64,000 bases of DNA from Acidobacteriales bacterium 59-55 (GCA_001897435.1 MKSV01000007.1:310001-374000), one strand, 5' to 3'. Shown: positions 50,890 to 60,512, counted from the stretch's first letter. Translations and numbers: made by a program. Notes: generated by a model not told the origin, from the sequence alone.

Positions 50890-51411
50890 CGCGCGAGCGT
50901 TCAGCTAACAAATTCAATCCGAACTGAGGTTGCTTCCATGCTTCTCCATGCGGCTCATGTAGCTGTACAGCCCAACTCGTCTCTGAATGCGCCCAGCGTG
51001 GCAATCCCTGTTGCCGTCCAGAAGAGGTGCAGATGCCATTCAGCGTGCTCAGGCCGTTCCCTTGTAGAGGTAGGGGCTCCGTCCGTTGGCATGGTATTCA
51101 GCCCGGCTTTGCGTCGCGGGAAGCTTCGGGAATCTTTTGGTTCATATGAGTGTCTACCGGTTCGTATCCCGTCCTCTTCTCGGGATCACGCTTCGGGGCC
51201 TTACCGGCGCCCTGCGGCACGGCGTCGTTCTGCTTTCTCGGCACCTCCCAGAACAAGTTTGAAAGCCGCGGCAAAGTGCGCCGCACAAACTTCTTCCGGG
51301 CCCACACCAAGAAAGCACTCCTTGGCACTTGGGAGCCGGGCCCACTCGCTCGCTTCGCTAAGTGTGACCCGAGCAGGATACGGGAAATTCAACGAAACGG
51401 AGATCACCACC
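50890..51411 (+). other. GC-rich non-coding region before ssb
   Basis: No convincing gene is seen. A long frame upstream of ssb exists (from 50938), but its composition is repetitive in R/S/A and the ssb ATG at 51412 fits the family start exactly. A 38-codon frame from 51147 has no recognisable features. The region is a candidate for a regulatory leader or small RNA. Confidence 0.4.
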
Positions 51412-51807
51412 ATGTACCAGAACAAAGCAATCCTTATGGGCTTCCTCGGCAGCGACGCGGAAGTACGCACCGGCAAGAACGACCAGAAGTTCACCACGTT
51501 TTCCATCGCCACCAAGACCTCATACAAGAGCAAAGAAACCGGCGAGTACGTCTCGCATACCGAATGGCATCGCTGCATCGTCTTCGGCAAGTTCAGCGAG
51601 TTTGCCGCCACGCTCAAGAAGGGCGCGCACATCCAGGTCGAGGGCGAGATTCGCCACATCGAGTACACGCCGAAGAAGGCAAAGAAGCCGGTTCGCACTG
51701 ACAGCGTTCGGGTGACTTCGATCCTCAAGCTGGACCGGGCTGAGAAGGCTACCCCGGAAGAGCTTGAGGCGGAGCCAGTGACGACGGACGATGACATCCC
51801 GTTCTAA
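51412..51807 (+). CDS. ssb: Single-stranded DNA-binding protein
   Basis: A 131-residue OB-fold protein starting MYQNKAILMGFLGSDAEVRT, with FTTFSIATKTSYKSKETGEY, THTEWHRCIVFGKFSEF-type core (here SHTEWHRCIVFGKFSEFAAT) and GAHIQVEGEIRHIEYTP. It ends in the acidic tail TTDDDIPF that binds partner proteins. It is short, as element-borne SSBs often are. It should protect transferred single-stranded DNA and could blunt the SOS response in recipients. It precedes the primase gene. Confidence 0.92.
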   Translation: MYQNKAILMGFLGSDAEVRTGKNDQKFTTFSIATKTSYKSKETGEYVSHTEWHRCIVFGKFSEFAATLKKGAHIQVEGEIRHIEYTPKKAKKPVRTDSVRVTSILKLDRAEKATPEELEAEPVTTDDDIPF

Positions 51808-51908
51808 GGGTGTCACCACAGCTTGGGAGTCCGGCATAAGCCGGACTTCTTCGGCTGCTAAACCCTGGGTACCACGGTCGCATTGATAGACCAGATGGAG
51901 GGGATTCA

Positions 51909-52856
51909 ATGAATGAAATAGCCCACGACTTTCTCGCCCGTTGCTTTGCACCGGGCTCGACGATTGCTCTACTGCTACGCACGGAGGCACCACCAAAGAC
52001 CCAGCAGCGTGTGGTGACCTTGGAACAGGCCCTCGCGCCGCGCTATCTCGGATGGCTCACGCACGAGAACCATAACGGCGCGAATGTTTACGTCGCAGCT
52101 AATCCATTGCGCCACGGCAGCCGCAAGCGCACCAAAGACAACGTCGCTTCTGTTTCTCATTTGTATCTCGATATCGACGAGGATGGGGATGCTCGTCTCG
52201 CTACGCTTAGAGCGTCGGAGTACGTGCCGATTCCGACCGCCATCCTCTCGACATCTTCCGGCAAGTATCAGGTGCTCTGGCGCGTCGAAGGGTTCGATTT
52301 CGACACACAGGAAATCACTTTGAAGCAACTGACGATTGCATTCGGCGGCGACCCTGCCTGCACCGATTGCAACCGAGTACTCCGCATCCCCGGTTTTCTC
52401 AATCGGAAGTATTCTCCCGCTCACTGCGTCACGGTCGAATACCCCTCTGACGCGATAAGGTATCCGTCGGACTTTCGCCTGCCGGAAGAGGGTCCGCTCC
52501 CCACACTACCGATTCGCGGTAACGCGCGGCGTTCTACCCCTCATAAGGACAGCCATTCGGAACAAGATTGGGCGTGGGCTTGTCACGAACTTGCCCAAGG
52601 CAAAGACGCCGCCAAGCTGACGCACGAGCTGGCTTTGCGTCGTGCTGATAAACCGAATCCCGTCTACTACGCCCAGCGGACTGTTGACATTGCATCCGCT
52701 CGTCAATGGTTTCTTGAAGGCGCTCCAATAGGCGACGTAATAACGATGCTTTCAGAGCGTCGCCGCTTTGAGCTTCCCTCCGCACTTTGCTCCACGCGTG
52801 CTCGGGAGATCGCGGCCACCGCACAGCGGATGGTTGCTCGTAGAAAGCTTGCCTGA
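51909..52856 (+). CDS. RepB-type DNA primase-like protein
   Basis: A 315-residue protein of the RepB primase family. VSHLYLDIDEDGDARLATLR contains the acidic metal-binding motif, ILSTSSGKYQVLWRVEGFDF the next conserved block and FGGDPACTDCNRVLRIPGFL plus NRK the third. A helical C-terminus follows (HELAQGKDAAKLTHELALRR). Such proteins make primers for replication of plasmids and conjugative elements, here probably for second-strand synthesis after transfer. GGAGGGG precedes the ATG closely. Confidence 0.85.
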   Translation: MNEIAHDFLARCFAPGSTIALLLRTEAPPKTQQRVVTLEQALAPRYLGWLTHENHNGANVYVAANPLRHGSRKRTKDNVASVSHLYLDIDEDGDARLATLRASEYVPIPTAILSTSSGKYQVLWRVEGFDFDTQEITLKQLTIAFGGDPACTDCNRVLRIPGFLNRKYSPAHCVTVEYPSDAIRYPSDFRLPEEGPLPTLPIRGNARRSTPHKDSHSEQDWAWACHELAQGKDAAKLTHELALRRADKPNPVYYAQRTVDIASARQWFLEGAPIGDVITMLSERRRFELPSALCSTRAREIAATAQRMVARRKLA

Positions 52857-52879
52857 TTCCACCACCAAAGGAGAACCCA

Positions 52880-53203
52880 ATGCCACTACTTGAAGTCACC
52901 CAAACCCGCCACGTTAGCGCTTCTATTCGACTCACGGACTCTACCGCCACCCAAATCGACCAGTATGCCTCTTTCATTCGAGCATCCGCCGACGATGTCG
53001 TCGAGCAAGCGGTCTCTTATGTCTTCTCCAAGGATCGCGACTTCCAGGAGTTCCTAAAGTCGCCCGAAGCGCAGCGCATTACGCCGACACTTCGTGTTCG
53101 TCGCGGCAACGGAAATGATGTGGCCGAGCAGGGGAAAAAGTCCGCTGCACCGGCATCATCGCCAACACAAACGCCTGCATCTGCGGCGGGATCGAAGGCA
53201 TGA
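52880..53203 (+). CDS. Small ribbon-helix-helix-like protein
   Basis: A 107-residue protein. Residues 8-60 (TRHVSASIRLTDSTATQIDQ, YASFIRASADDVVEQAVSYV) have the strand-helix-helix pattern of RHH DNA-binding proteins. The C-terminus is a low-complexity A/S/P/T tail. AAGGAG lies six bases before the ATG. It may regulate transfer genes or act in the relaxosome, since it precedes the candidate transfer-origin region. Confidence 0.6.
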   Translation: MPLLEVTQTRHVSASIRLTDSTATQIDQYASFIRASADDVVEQAVSYVFSKDRDFQEFLKSPEAQRITPTLRVRRGNGNDVAEQGKKSAAPASSPTQTPASAAGSKA

Positions 53204-53286
53204 TCCCGCGCCTACATCTGTGGCTGAGCCACAGCGGTGCTGCGCACCGGAAGAATTGCGACACTCCATCCCTCGCAGGGTTGCGT

Positions 53287-53307
53287 TTGGAACCGATTTG
53301 GTTCCAA
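53287..53307. repeat. Inverted repeat, candidate relaxosome or operator site 1
   Basis: TTGGAACC (53287-53294) and GGTTCCAA (53300-53307) are perfect 8-bp arms around GATTT. It lies between the RHH-like gene and the mobilisation-type gene. Confidence 0.55.
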
Positions 53308-53354
53308 GGGGAAACATACAGAAAACAAGTGGCTTGCCGCCGAGGGCAAATTCA

Positions 53355-53376
53355 CGCGGTTCCATTTGGAACCGCG
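53355..53376. repeat. Inverted repeat, candidate relaxosome or operator site 2
   Basis: CGCGGTTCC (53355-53363) and GGAACCGCG (53368-53376) are perfect 9-bp arms around ATTT, reusing the GGAACC/GGTTCC element of site 1 in inverted order. It lies 29 bases before the start of the mobilisation-type gene. Confidence 0.55.
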
Positions 53377-53404
53377 CCCGAAATTGGCCTCAAAAGGATC
53401 AGCG

Positions 53405-53797
53405 ATGCTTTCACCCACCTCTGAAATCGAAGGCCGCCTCCAGCGGCTTAAGGGACGCGAAACTCGCACGCAGAGCATCGCCACGCGTTTTACCCCCAGT
53501 GAAGAAAGAGCGTTATTGCAGGTTGCCGCAAGCTGCGGAAAGAACCTCCGCGAATGGGCGCGGGAAGTTCTATTGGACGCCGCGAACGGACAGCAACACG
53601 GCGATGGCGCGCCGTTGTTTGCCGAAGTGCAAGCCCTACGCCTCCTGCTCATCAACACCCTTGAGCCGTTGCTGCGGGGCGAAAAGATGACACCGGAGCA
53701 GTTCAAGGAAATGCTCCGGTACGTGAAAACCAATAAGCGCAAAGCGGCCGCAGACATGCTCGCCAGCTATGCGGAAGGGACAACAGAACAGCCATGA
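53405..53797 (+). CDS. MobC/relaxosome-accessory-type protein
   Basis: A 130-residue protein. Residues 15-60 (RETRTQSIATRFTPSEERAL, LQVAASCGKNLREWAREVLL) resemble the DNA-binding part of MobC-type relaxosome proteins (R..T..E...L...A...G.....W.R..L). A helical remainder follows. AAAGGAT five bases before the ATG at 53405 supports this start over 53237. Its stop overlaps the coupling protein start by four bases. With the inverted repeats just upstream, it probably binds the transfer origin and controls its own promoter. Confidence 0.7.
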   Translation: MLSPTSEIEGRLQRLKGRETRTQSIATRFTPSEERALLQVAASCGKNLREWAREVLLDAANGQQHGDGAPLFAEVQALRLLLINTLEPLLRGEKMTPEQFKEMLRYVKTNKRKAAADMLASYAEGTTEQP

Positions 53798-55731
53798 CCG
53801 ACACACAATGGGGACGCAAAGAAACCATCGTCCGTCCGCCTCACTATCCCGTCTATAGCTTCGGAGCCGTGTTCGTTGCGCTCGTGGTGACCGTGCTTTG
53901 CGTCTACCTCCACCTCGCCTTTGTCATGACGCTGCTCGAACGCTATTACCTCTCCTGCTATGCCGAAACGGGGTTCCTCGGCACCATGCGTCAGAGCAGC
54001 GAGTACCAGCTTGTTACGGTAGCCGACCGCCAGCATCACGCCCGGCCTGTCACCGAAGCCGATGTGCAGCCAGGCTCAACGCCGCAGCTAATCGGCAAGC
54101 CCATACCCTTGGCGCTATCCCCAGCGGCCCATGCCTCCGGCATCGTTTTTCTGTATCGGGGAGCGAAGGTTTCCTACATGAACCGCCCGCTTCATGACTA
54201 CCTTCGTCGCTTCGTTTATGACGGCGATTCGCTCTTGGCTATCTTCCGCATACCGCTCTGGTCAGGGCTTGCTGTGTTTCTACTTCAGCTTCCATTCGCC
54301 GTCCGCAAAGACGTTCGGCGACTGAAAGAAATGAAATATGGACGGCTCCTCAAAGGCCCGGTCTTGGTCTCTCCAACTGGTTTCAACAAAGCCATCCAAG
54401 GCGATGGCGTCGGATTCAAAACCACCGAGTCGAAGCACCTCATGCGTATCCCGCAACGCGCCGAAGGACAGCACATCGAGATCATGGGCGATACCGGCGC
54501 GGGCAAGTCCCGGCTGGTCATGCAGCTACTCGTACAGATCAAGGAGCGCGGTCATTCCGCCATCGTGTATGACCCGGCCTGCGAGTTCGTACAACGGTTC
54601 TACGATGCCGGTCGCGGCGACATTATTTTGAATCCGCTGGATGCGCGGTGCCGCTATTGGGGACCGTCCGAAGAGCTGCGCCGCCGTGCCGAAGCCAGGG
54701 CCATTGCCGCGTCACTGTATCAGCCGACCACTGATAAGAAGGGCGAGTTCTTCACCGAAACTCCGCAGAAAATCTTTGCCCATCTCTTGACCTTCGGCCC
54801 TACGCCGCAGGAGTTAGTGGAGTGGATGGCGAACCCCGACGAGGTAGACCGCCGCGTCCAAAACACGGAGATGGCGATGATGATTGCGAAGGGTGCGCAG
54901 CAGCAACGGAACGGCGTCCTGGCCTCACTCGGTTTAATCGCCGATAGCCTGCGAATGCTTCCACGGAAAGAGAAGGCTGCGAGTCATTGGACCGCGACCG
55001 AATGGGCAGACCACCGCACAGGATGGATTTTCCTTACGTCGAAGCCCAGCGAACGCGAGGCCCTGCGTCCGCTGCACAGTCTATGGATTGATCTGCTGGT
55101 ATTGCGTCTCTTGAATGAGCCGAAAGAGAGCCAACGTCCCGTCTGGTTCGTGCTGGACGAGTTGGCGAGTCTGCAACGTCTGCCGCAGTTGCATACTGCG
55201 ATCACAGAGAACAGAAAGGCGAAGAACCCGCTCATCCTCGGCTTTCAGGGCAAGGCCCAGCTTGAGATGATCTACGGTCACCTAGCTGAGGTCATGCTGT
55301 CCCAGCCGGCGACCAAGATATTTCTAAAAACCACGGAGCCGAAGGCCGCCGAGTGGATGTCGAACGCTATCGGCAAAGTTGAGATCGAGCGGCTGCGGGA
55401 GACACACTCCACCGGCTTACGGGCAGGCAACAATTTCAGCGTGGAGCGCCAGGTCGAACCCTTGGTGCTTGACTCGGAAATATCCGGACTCCCTGACAGG
55501 CACGCCTTTCTGAAATTGGGTAACCACGTAGCCAGATTCTCATTTGCCTATCACGACATCCCCGCCACCCAGCCCGCGTTTGTGCCGCGTCCGCTGGACG
55601 ACGACGACCTTACCTTCGATCCAAAGACGCTCACGAAGAAGCCCGCGAAGTTTGCCGTTGTAACGGCAACCGCCGTTCCCGACGATAACGAAGACGAGCC
55701 GGTCGAGACAGGATTCTCGTTGGGAGATTAG
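53794..55731 (+). CDS. virD4: VirD4/TraD type IV coupling protein
   Basis: A 645-residue inner-membrane ATPase. Two N-terminal transmembrane helices (YSFGAVFVALVVTVLCVYLH and LWSGLAVFLLQLPFAV) are followed by Walker A IEIMGDTGAGKSRLVMQLLV near residue 231 and Walker B WFVLDELASLQRLPQLHTAI, the TraD/TrwB pattern. TKIFLKTTEPKAAEWMSNAI is also typical. It brings the relaxase-DNA complex to the secretion channel. It starts inside the previous stop (ATGA) and is followed by the relaxase gene after two bases. Confidence 0.94.
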   Translation: MTDTQWGRKETIVRPPHYPVYSFGAVFVALVVTVLCVYLHLAFVMTLLERYYLSCYAETGFLGTMRQSSEYQLVTVADRQHHARPVTEADVQPGSTPQLIGKPIPLALSPAAHASGIVFLYRGAKVSYMNRPLHDYLRRFVYDGDSLLAIFRIPLWSGLAVFLLQLPFAVRKDVRRLKEMKYGRLLKGPVLVSPTGFNKAIQGDGVGFKTTESKHLMRIPQRAEGQHIEIMGDTGAGKSRLVMQLLVQIKERGHSAIVYDPACEFVQRFYDAGRGDIILNPLDARCRYWGPSEELRRRAEARAIAASLYQPTTDKKGEFFTETPQKIFAHLLTFGPTPQELVEWMANPDEVDRRVQNTEMAMMIAKGAQQQRNGVLASLGLIADSLRMLPRKEKAASHWTATEWADHRTGWIFLTSKPSEREALRPLHSLWIDLLVLRLLNEPKESQRPVWFVLDELASLQRLPQLHTAITENRKAKNPLILGFQGKAQLEMIYGHLAEVMLSQPATKIFLKTTEPKAAEWMSNAIGKVEIERLRETHSTGLRAGNNFSVERQVEPLVLDSEISGLPDRHAFLKLGNHVARFSFAYHDIPATQPAFVPRPLDDDDLTFDPKTLTKKPAKFAVVTATAVPDDNEDEPVETGFSLGD

Positions 55732-55733
55732 CC

Positions 55734-58502
55734 ATGTTGACGATCTCTAAACCGCTGTCCGCGACGCAGGCGCAGACCTACCACGCCAAGGAGTTCACGT
55801 CTGCCGAGCAGAATTATTGGAAGCAAGACGACCGGACCTTGGGCGAGTGGCATGGCAAGCTGGCCCAAAAGTTGGGCCTCACAGGGGCCGTAAGTGAGGA
55901 ACACTTTGCGCGGCTCGCGGACGGCCAACATCCTCATACTGCTGAGCAGCTTGTACGTCATCGCGTCGTCCAGGAGTACGAAGGTGCGGATGGGAAGGCA
56001 GTTGCGCCGGTAGAACATCGTGCCGGTTGGGACGCCACATTCTCCGCGCCTAAGTCGGTTTCACTCACAGCACTCGTCGGTGGGGATGACCGGGTGAGGG
56101 ATGCTCACCGGGAAGCGGTCAACGTCGCTTTGAGCGAACTGGAAAGGTACACGCAAGCCCGCATCGGCGGCAACCACGCTGCCGAAACCACCGGTGAGTT
56201 CATCGCTGCGAAGTTCGAGCATGACACTGCGCGTCCCGTAGACGGTTACGCCGCGCCGCAGCTCCACACACACGCCGTCATCTTCAATGTCGCCATGCGC
56301 GACGACGGACAGACGCGGGCCTTGCAGGAGCGCGGCCTGTTTGAGTCACAGCAGTTTGCCACCGCCGTATATCAGTCTGAATTGACGTATCGGCTCCGCA
56401 ACCTCGGTTACGAAATTGAAGCGGGACGCAGTGGCGCACCGGAGATTAGAGGCTACACACAGGAGTACCTTGACGCCTCCAGCCCCCGCAGCCAGCAGAT
56501 ACGCGAGCATCTGGAAAAGACCGGGTATCAGGGGCCGGAGGCCGCGCAGATCGCCGCGCACTCTACCCGTGACCGCAAAGAAATTCACTCGCCCGCCGAG
56601 GTGCTGGCCGCTCACCGGCAGATCGCCTCCGAGTTCGGCAACCAGGCAGACAGAGTTGTCATGGAAGCACAGAGGCGTGGTCAGGAATATGCGCCCGAGC
56701 ATAACCGGGATAGTCTGCAACAGGCTGCACTGCAGGCTGTCACCTATGCCCGCGACCGCAGCTTTGAGCGCGAGGCGGTCACCGACGAACGCGAGCTTTA
56801 CCGCGATGCGTTGCGGCGTGGCATGAGTGAAACGACGTACTCACAAGTTCGCGCCGGGTTCGAGGCTCGTATTGCCGCAGGTGAGTTTCAGCTTGTGCCC
56901 GGACAAAAGCACGACTCAGGCCGGAGCTTCACGACCGCCGAAACGATCAGCGCCGAGAAAGAAATCCTGCGCCGGATGCAACAGGGGCAGGGTCGCGCCG
57001 AGCAGATCATGCCCATACAAGCTGCCGTCGCCCATACCGAAAAACAGCAGCATTTCAATGCCGGGCAGCGGTCTGCCGCCGAGGAGATTCTGACCTCGCG
57101 CGATGTCGTGCAAGGGCTGGAGGGACGGGCCGGTGTCGGGAAAACGACCCTTTTGAAATCGGTTCGTGAAGCAGCCGAAATACGCGGCTATATCGTCGAA
57201 GGCTTTGCTCCGACATCCCGGGCCGCCAACCAGCTCCGCGACGCCGGTATCTCTGCCGACACCCTCCAAGGTTTCCTTGTCCGTCCAGGCCAGTCGAACC
57301 CAGACCGTCATCTTTACATGGTTGATGAATCCAGTCTTGCCAGTACGAAACAGGTCCGCGACTTCCTGGCCAAACTGGAATCAAGCGACCGCGTGTTGTT
57401 CATCGGAGACACCCGCCAGCATCAGGGCGTCGAAGCGGGCAAACCTTTCGAGCAGTTGGTCAATGCCGGGATGAAGACCACCCAGCTTGACCAGATCGTG
57501 CGTCAACGAGCAGCCCCGGAACTGCTTCAAGCGGTCGAGCATCTGTCGCGCGGCGAAGTTGCGGAGGGGATCACCCTGTTGGAGCAACAGGGTCGCGTTA
57601 CGGAGATCGCCGATCCGCACCAGCGTATCGCGGCGATTGCGCGAAGCTACGCCGCCAACCCGGACAACACCATCGTCGTCTCTCCCGATAACGCGTCGCG
57701 CCGTCAGATCAATCAGGCCGTGCGCTCCGAATTACAGGCCCTCGGCACAGTAGCCGCAGAAGATCATGCAATGCGCGTGCTCGCGCCGCGTTCCGATATG
57801 ACCGGAGCTGATCGTACCTGGGCCGCTCGCTACGCCGTGAATGACGTACTCTACTATCCGCGCGGGAGTCAGGACATTGGCATCGAAAAGCAAAGCTATA
57901 CAAAGGTCGTTGCTACCCAACCCAAAGACAACCTGCTGACCGTTCAAAAAGAGGACGGAAAAACTGTCACCTACAACCCTGCGCGGTTATACGGCGTGAC
58001 CGCCTACCGCGAGTTGGAACGGGAGTTTGCGGTGGGCGACCGTCTGTCGTTCACGGCACCGGATCGAAGGTTGGGCGTCGCTAACCGCGATATCGGCACA
58101 GTTGAGAACATCGGTCACGATGGGCAGCTTGCCGTACGCATGGACAACGGGAAAGCGTTTGAGTTCGATGCCCATGAAATGCGGCACTTCGACCACGGCT
58201 ATGCCGTCACTAGCCATAGTTCCCAAGGACTCACCGCAGACCGAGTAATCGTCAATATCGACACCGATACACACCGGGATTTGATTAATAGCCGATTTGC
58301 CTATGTATCGCTCTCGCGAGCATCCCAGGACGCGCAAATTTATACCAACGACGCTATCGCACTCGCACAGAACCTCAGCCATACTGTGTCAAAGGTATCT
58401 GCACTTGACCATGAAATAGTCGGAGTTTCGCCAAGCATAGGATCTGAACAGCCTGCCGCACTAAAACAAAACTCCATCGCGGATTCTGGGCTGGCGTTGT
58501 AG
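55734..58502 (+). CDS. MobF relaxase-helicase (TrwC/TraI family)
   Basis: A 922-residue bifunctional protein. The relaxase domain starts MLTISKPLSATQAQTYHAKE, has a GWDATFSAPKSVSLTALVGG core and the metal-binding histidines in APQLHTHAVIFNVAMRD near residue 176. The helicase part begins with Walker A GLEGRAGVGKTTLLKSVREA near residue 463 and MVDESSLAST as Walker B, and ends with YAVTSHSSQGLTADRVIVNI and RFAYVSLSRASQDAQIYTND. It nicks the origin and unwinds the transferred strand. The length resembles TrwC more than the larger F TraI. It is the last transfer gene seen. Confidence 0.95.
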   Translation: MLTISKPLSATQAQTYHAKEFTSAEQNYWKQDDRTLGEWHGKLAQKLGLTGAVSEEHFARLADGQHPHTAEQLVRHRVVQEYEGADGKAVAPVEHRAGWDATFSAPKSVSLTALVGGDDRVRDAHREAVNVALSELERYTQARIGGNHAAETTGEFIAAKFEHDTARPVDGYAAPQLHTHAVIFNVAMRDDGQTRALQERGLFESQQFATAVYQSELTYRLRNLGYEIEAGRSGAPEIRGYTQEYLDASSPRSQQIREHLEKTGYQGPEAAQIAAHSTRDRKEIHSPAEVLAAHRQIASEFGNQADRVVMEAQRRGQEYAPEHNRDSLQQAALQAVTYARDRSFEREAVTDERELYRDALRRGMSETTYSQVRAGFEARIAAGEFQLVPGQKHDSGRSFTTAETISAEKEILRRMQQGQGRAEQIMPIQAAVAHTEKQQHFNAGQRSAAEEILTSRDVVQGLEGRAGVGKTTLLKSVREAAEIRGYIVEGFAPTSRAANQLRDAGISADTLQGFLVRPGQSNPDRHLYMVDESSLASTKQVRDFLAKLESSDRVLFIGDTRQHQGVEAGKPFEQLVNAGMKTTQLDQIVRQRAAPELLQAVEHLSRGEVAEGITLLEQQGRVTEIADPHQRIAAIARSYAANPDNTIVVSPDNASRRQINQAVRSELQALGTVAAEDHAMRVLAPRSDMTGADRTWAARYAVNDVLYYPRGSQDIGIEKQSYTKVVATQPKDNLLTVQKEDGKTVTYNPARLYGVTAYRELEREFAVGDRLSFTAPDRRLGVANRDIGTVENIGHDGQLAVRMDNGKAFEFDAHEMRHFDHGYAVTSHSSQGLTADRVIVNIDTDTHRDLINSRFAYVSLSRASQDAQIYTNDAIALAQNLSHTVSKVSALDHEIVGVSPSIGSEQPAALKQNSIADSGLAL

Positions 58503-58660
58503 TCGGGCGGCGCCTGGTGCGAGGTCACAACCCTGCAGAGTTGAGTTCGCCTGACAGCCATGCGCTTGTACTCCTAATCGAGTGGCTCAGAACATTGAGC
58601 GAAGATCGATGGCCGCGCAATACGATCCGTACGAATCGCAGCCGCCTTCACATCCAAACA

Positions 58661-58689
58661 TTGGATACGACTGGTCGCATTGATATGAT
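58661..58689 (+). promoter_or_regulatory. Possible promoter of the methyltransferase operon
   Basis: TTGGAT (58661-58666) and TATGAT (58684-58689) are separated by 17 bases, 60 bases before the methyltransferase ATG. It lies in the only non-coding gap (58503-58748) before the operon. Confidence 0.45.
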
Positions 58690-58748
58690 AGAGTCGGACG
58701 TCTCCGCTATCCTCTGAAATCATTTTATGGCCGCGCAGTGGCAGAGGT

Positions 58749-60512
58749 ATGTTATTGAGAGCATTGGATTTATATTCCGGCATCGGTGGATGGAGCTTAG
58801 GCCTCCAGTCTGCCGGAATCAATGTCGTAGGTTCCTACGAGATATGGCCGGAGGCCGTAGCCACGTACAACGCGAACCTCTCTAAACGACGGCGGCCAGC
58901 CGACGTGAGAACACTCGATCTGGCGATCCTTCCCAAAGATATTGATTTGGTTGTTGGGAGCCCGCCATGCACGGAATTCTCTTTTTCCAATAAAGGGGGC
59001 GGCGGAAACCTTGTTGAGGGACTCAAGGATATTGTCAGGTTTCTGGAGATCGTCAGATTCTTAAAGCCGAAATACTGGGTTCTGGAGAATGTCCCGCGTA
59101 CGGCCCTCGTGATTGAGCAAGGACTCAAGACAGAGGGGCATCCACTATATCGGTTTAGAAGCCTGAAACCCCAGATAAAGGTAATAGACTTCTCGAGGTT
59201 TGGCCTTCCCCAATCGAGGCGCAGGTGTCTGGTAGGCAACTTTCCATTTGAAGTCTTGGATACCTATGCAGCGCTTATGAGTAAGCGCTCTCTAGGTCAC
59301 GTTCTCTCAAGTCTCGTGGCAAGCGATAAGGTGACCGATCCTGTGTGGGGATGCTCGATATCAGGAGTGGCTTTGACCGAGATGGAGCCCGAACCGCCGT
59401 TGGATGATGAACAACTTCGTATGAACAGAGAGGCTAAGCGCTTTCATCCTGTCTACAACGACATGCCGTTTCCGGATCGGCTTGATTCGCCATCGAGGAC
59501 AGTAACCGCTACTTGCACGCGAGTTTCCCGCGAAAGCATTGTGATCCGAGACCATCTCGATGGAGGTCTTCGACGGCTGACGGTTCGCGAACGTGCCTCG
59601 CTCCAGGGTTTTCCGGTCACGTACCAATTCATTGCGAAAAGTCACTCGACGAAAGTCAAAATGATCGGAAACGCCGTACCTCCCCTATTCTCATTTTTCG
59701 TGGGAATGGCGAGCCGCGAAAAGTCCCTTAACTTCGTCAGGGCAAAACTGCAGAAACTCGCAAAGACTGGTTTGCAAGAAAGACCTGTTACAACCCTATC
59801 TCCAACACCAACCCACAGTGTTTCGGACAGATTCCCTGTGACGAGACGCTTTCGTGCCGCGCTTCCCGGACTCCGATTTAAGAGTGGGATGCGCTTCGAA
59901 CTCGCCAACGAGTTCAATACTTCTGAGATGCGATGGCGGGTCAGATTCTTCTTCGGCCCATCCAAAGACATTAAGACAGTAGACCTGAACCGTGACCTAT
60001 TACGTTCAATAAGGACTAAGGTCGCGTTTCGACCCGTCCTTTCGGCTCTGAATGAAACCCTTTCAGCGGTAGAGACCTTCCTGTTGGATCTTCCTCCCGA
60101 GATCATTCAGCAGTCATGGACGCGAAGGTCTGAGGCTACCGGCCCGTATCAAATCGTCGATCTTTTAGGGTTGGCGGCGGCCGACTTGGGCACGATCTTT
60201 GAATTGGTCGATTCACCGGCAATTATCGAACTTTCGTTGAAGCTCTGTGGCTCGAATGTCGGAACCTATTCTCAAGGCAATGAAAAGATTGCGCGCAATG
60301 CGAAACAGCTGATAGCTGGCTTCTTGATCGGTTGCGTCTTCAATCAGACCATATGCGCCAAGTGGAAGAGTCTATCTCAGAAACCCGATCTGCAAGCCTC
60401 CAGGGTCGCTTCACAGGCAATACTTCAGGCCGAAGTGCAAAGAGTGCTTTCCGTCAATCCAGTTGGATTAGAAGGCGCGCAGATACTGCACCTAGCGGGA
60501 GGTGTAGCCTGA
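58749..60512 (+). CDS. DNA (cytosine-5) methyltransferase with C-terminal extension
   Basis: A 587-residue protein. Residues 1-320 are a complete C5-cytosine methyltransferase: motif I ALDLYSGIGGWSLGLQSAG (residues 5-23), catalytic Cys74 in VVGSPPCTEFSFSNKG, ENV at 113-115, QSRRR at 155-159, a target-recognition region at about 190-290 and motif X GNAVPPL near residue 306. About 260 further residues (from about 325) form a domain I do not recognise (RFRAALPGLRFKSGMRFELA, NIGTYSQGNEKIARNAKQLI-like). It would mark host DNA. It starts an operon whose next gene begins immediately after its stop. The family resembles the methylases of defence systems such as DISARM class 2 and Druantia type II. 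Confidence 0.9.
   Translation: MLLRALDLYSGIGGWSLGLQSAGINVVGSYEIWPEAVATYNANLSKRRRPADVRTLDLAILPKDIDLVVGSPPCTEFSFSNKGGGGNLVEGLKDIVRFLEIVRFLKPKYWVLENVPRTALVIEQGLKTEGHPLYRFRSLKPQIKVIDFSRFGLPQSRRRCLVGNFPFEVLDTYAALMSKRSLGHVLSSLVASDKVTDPVWGCSISGVALTEMEPEPPLDDEQLRMNREAKRFHPVYNDMPFPDRLDSPSRTVTATCTRVSRESIVIRDHLDGGLRRLTVRERASLQGFPVTYQFIAKSHSTKVKMIGNAVPPLFSFFVGMASREKSLNFVRAKLQKLAKTGLQERPVTTLSPTPTHSVSDRFPVTRRFRAALPGLRFKSGMRFELANEFNTSEMRWRVRFFFGPSKDIKTVDLNRDLLRSIRTKVAFRPVLSALNETLSAVETFLLDLPPEIIQQSWTRRSEATGPYQIVDLLGLAAADLGTIFELVDSPAIIELSLKLCGSNVGTYSQGNEKIARNAKQLIAGFLIGCVFNQTICAKWKSLSQKPDLQASRVASQAILQAEVQRVLSVNPVGLEGAQILHLAGGVA

Noticed and set aside
50938..51411. An N-terminal extension of ssb by about 158 codons
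   Set aside because: The ssb family starts at the internal ATG at 51412; the extension is R/S/A-rich and unlike any SSB.
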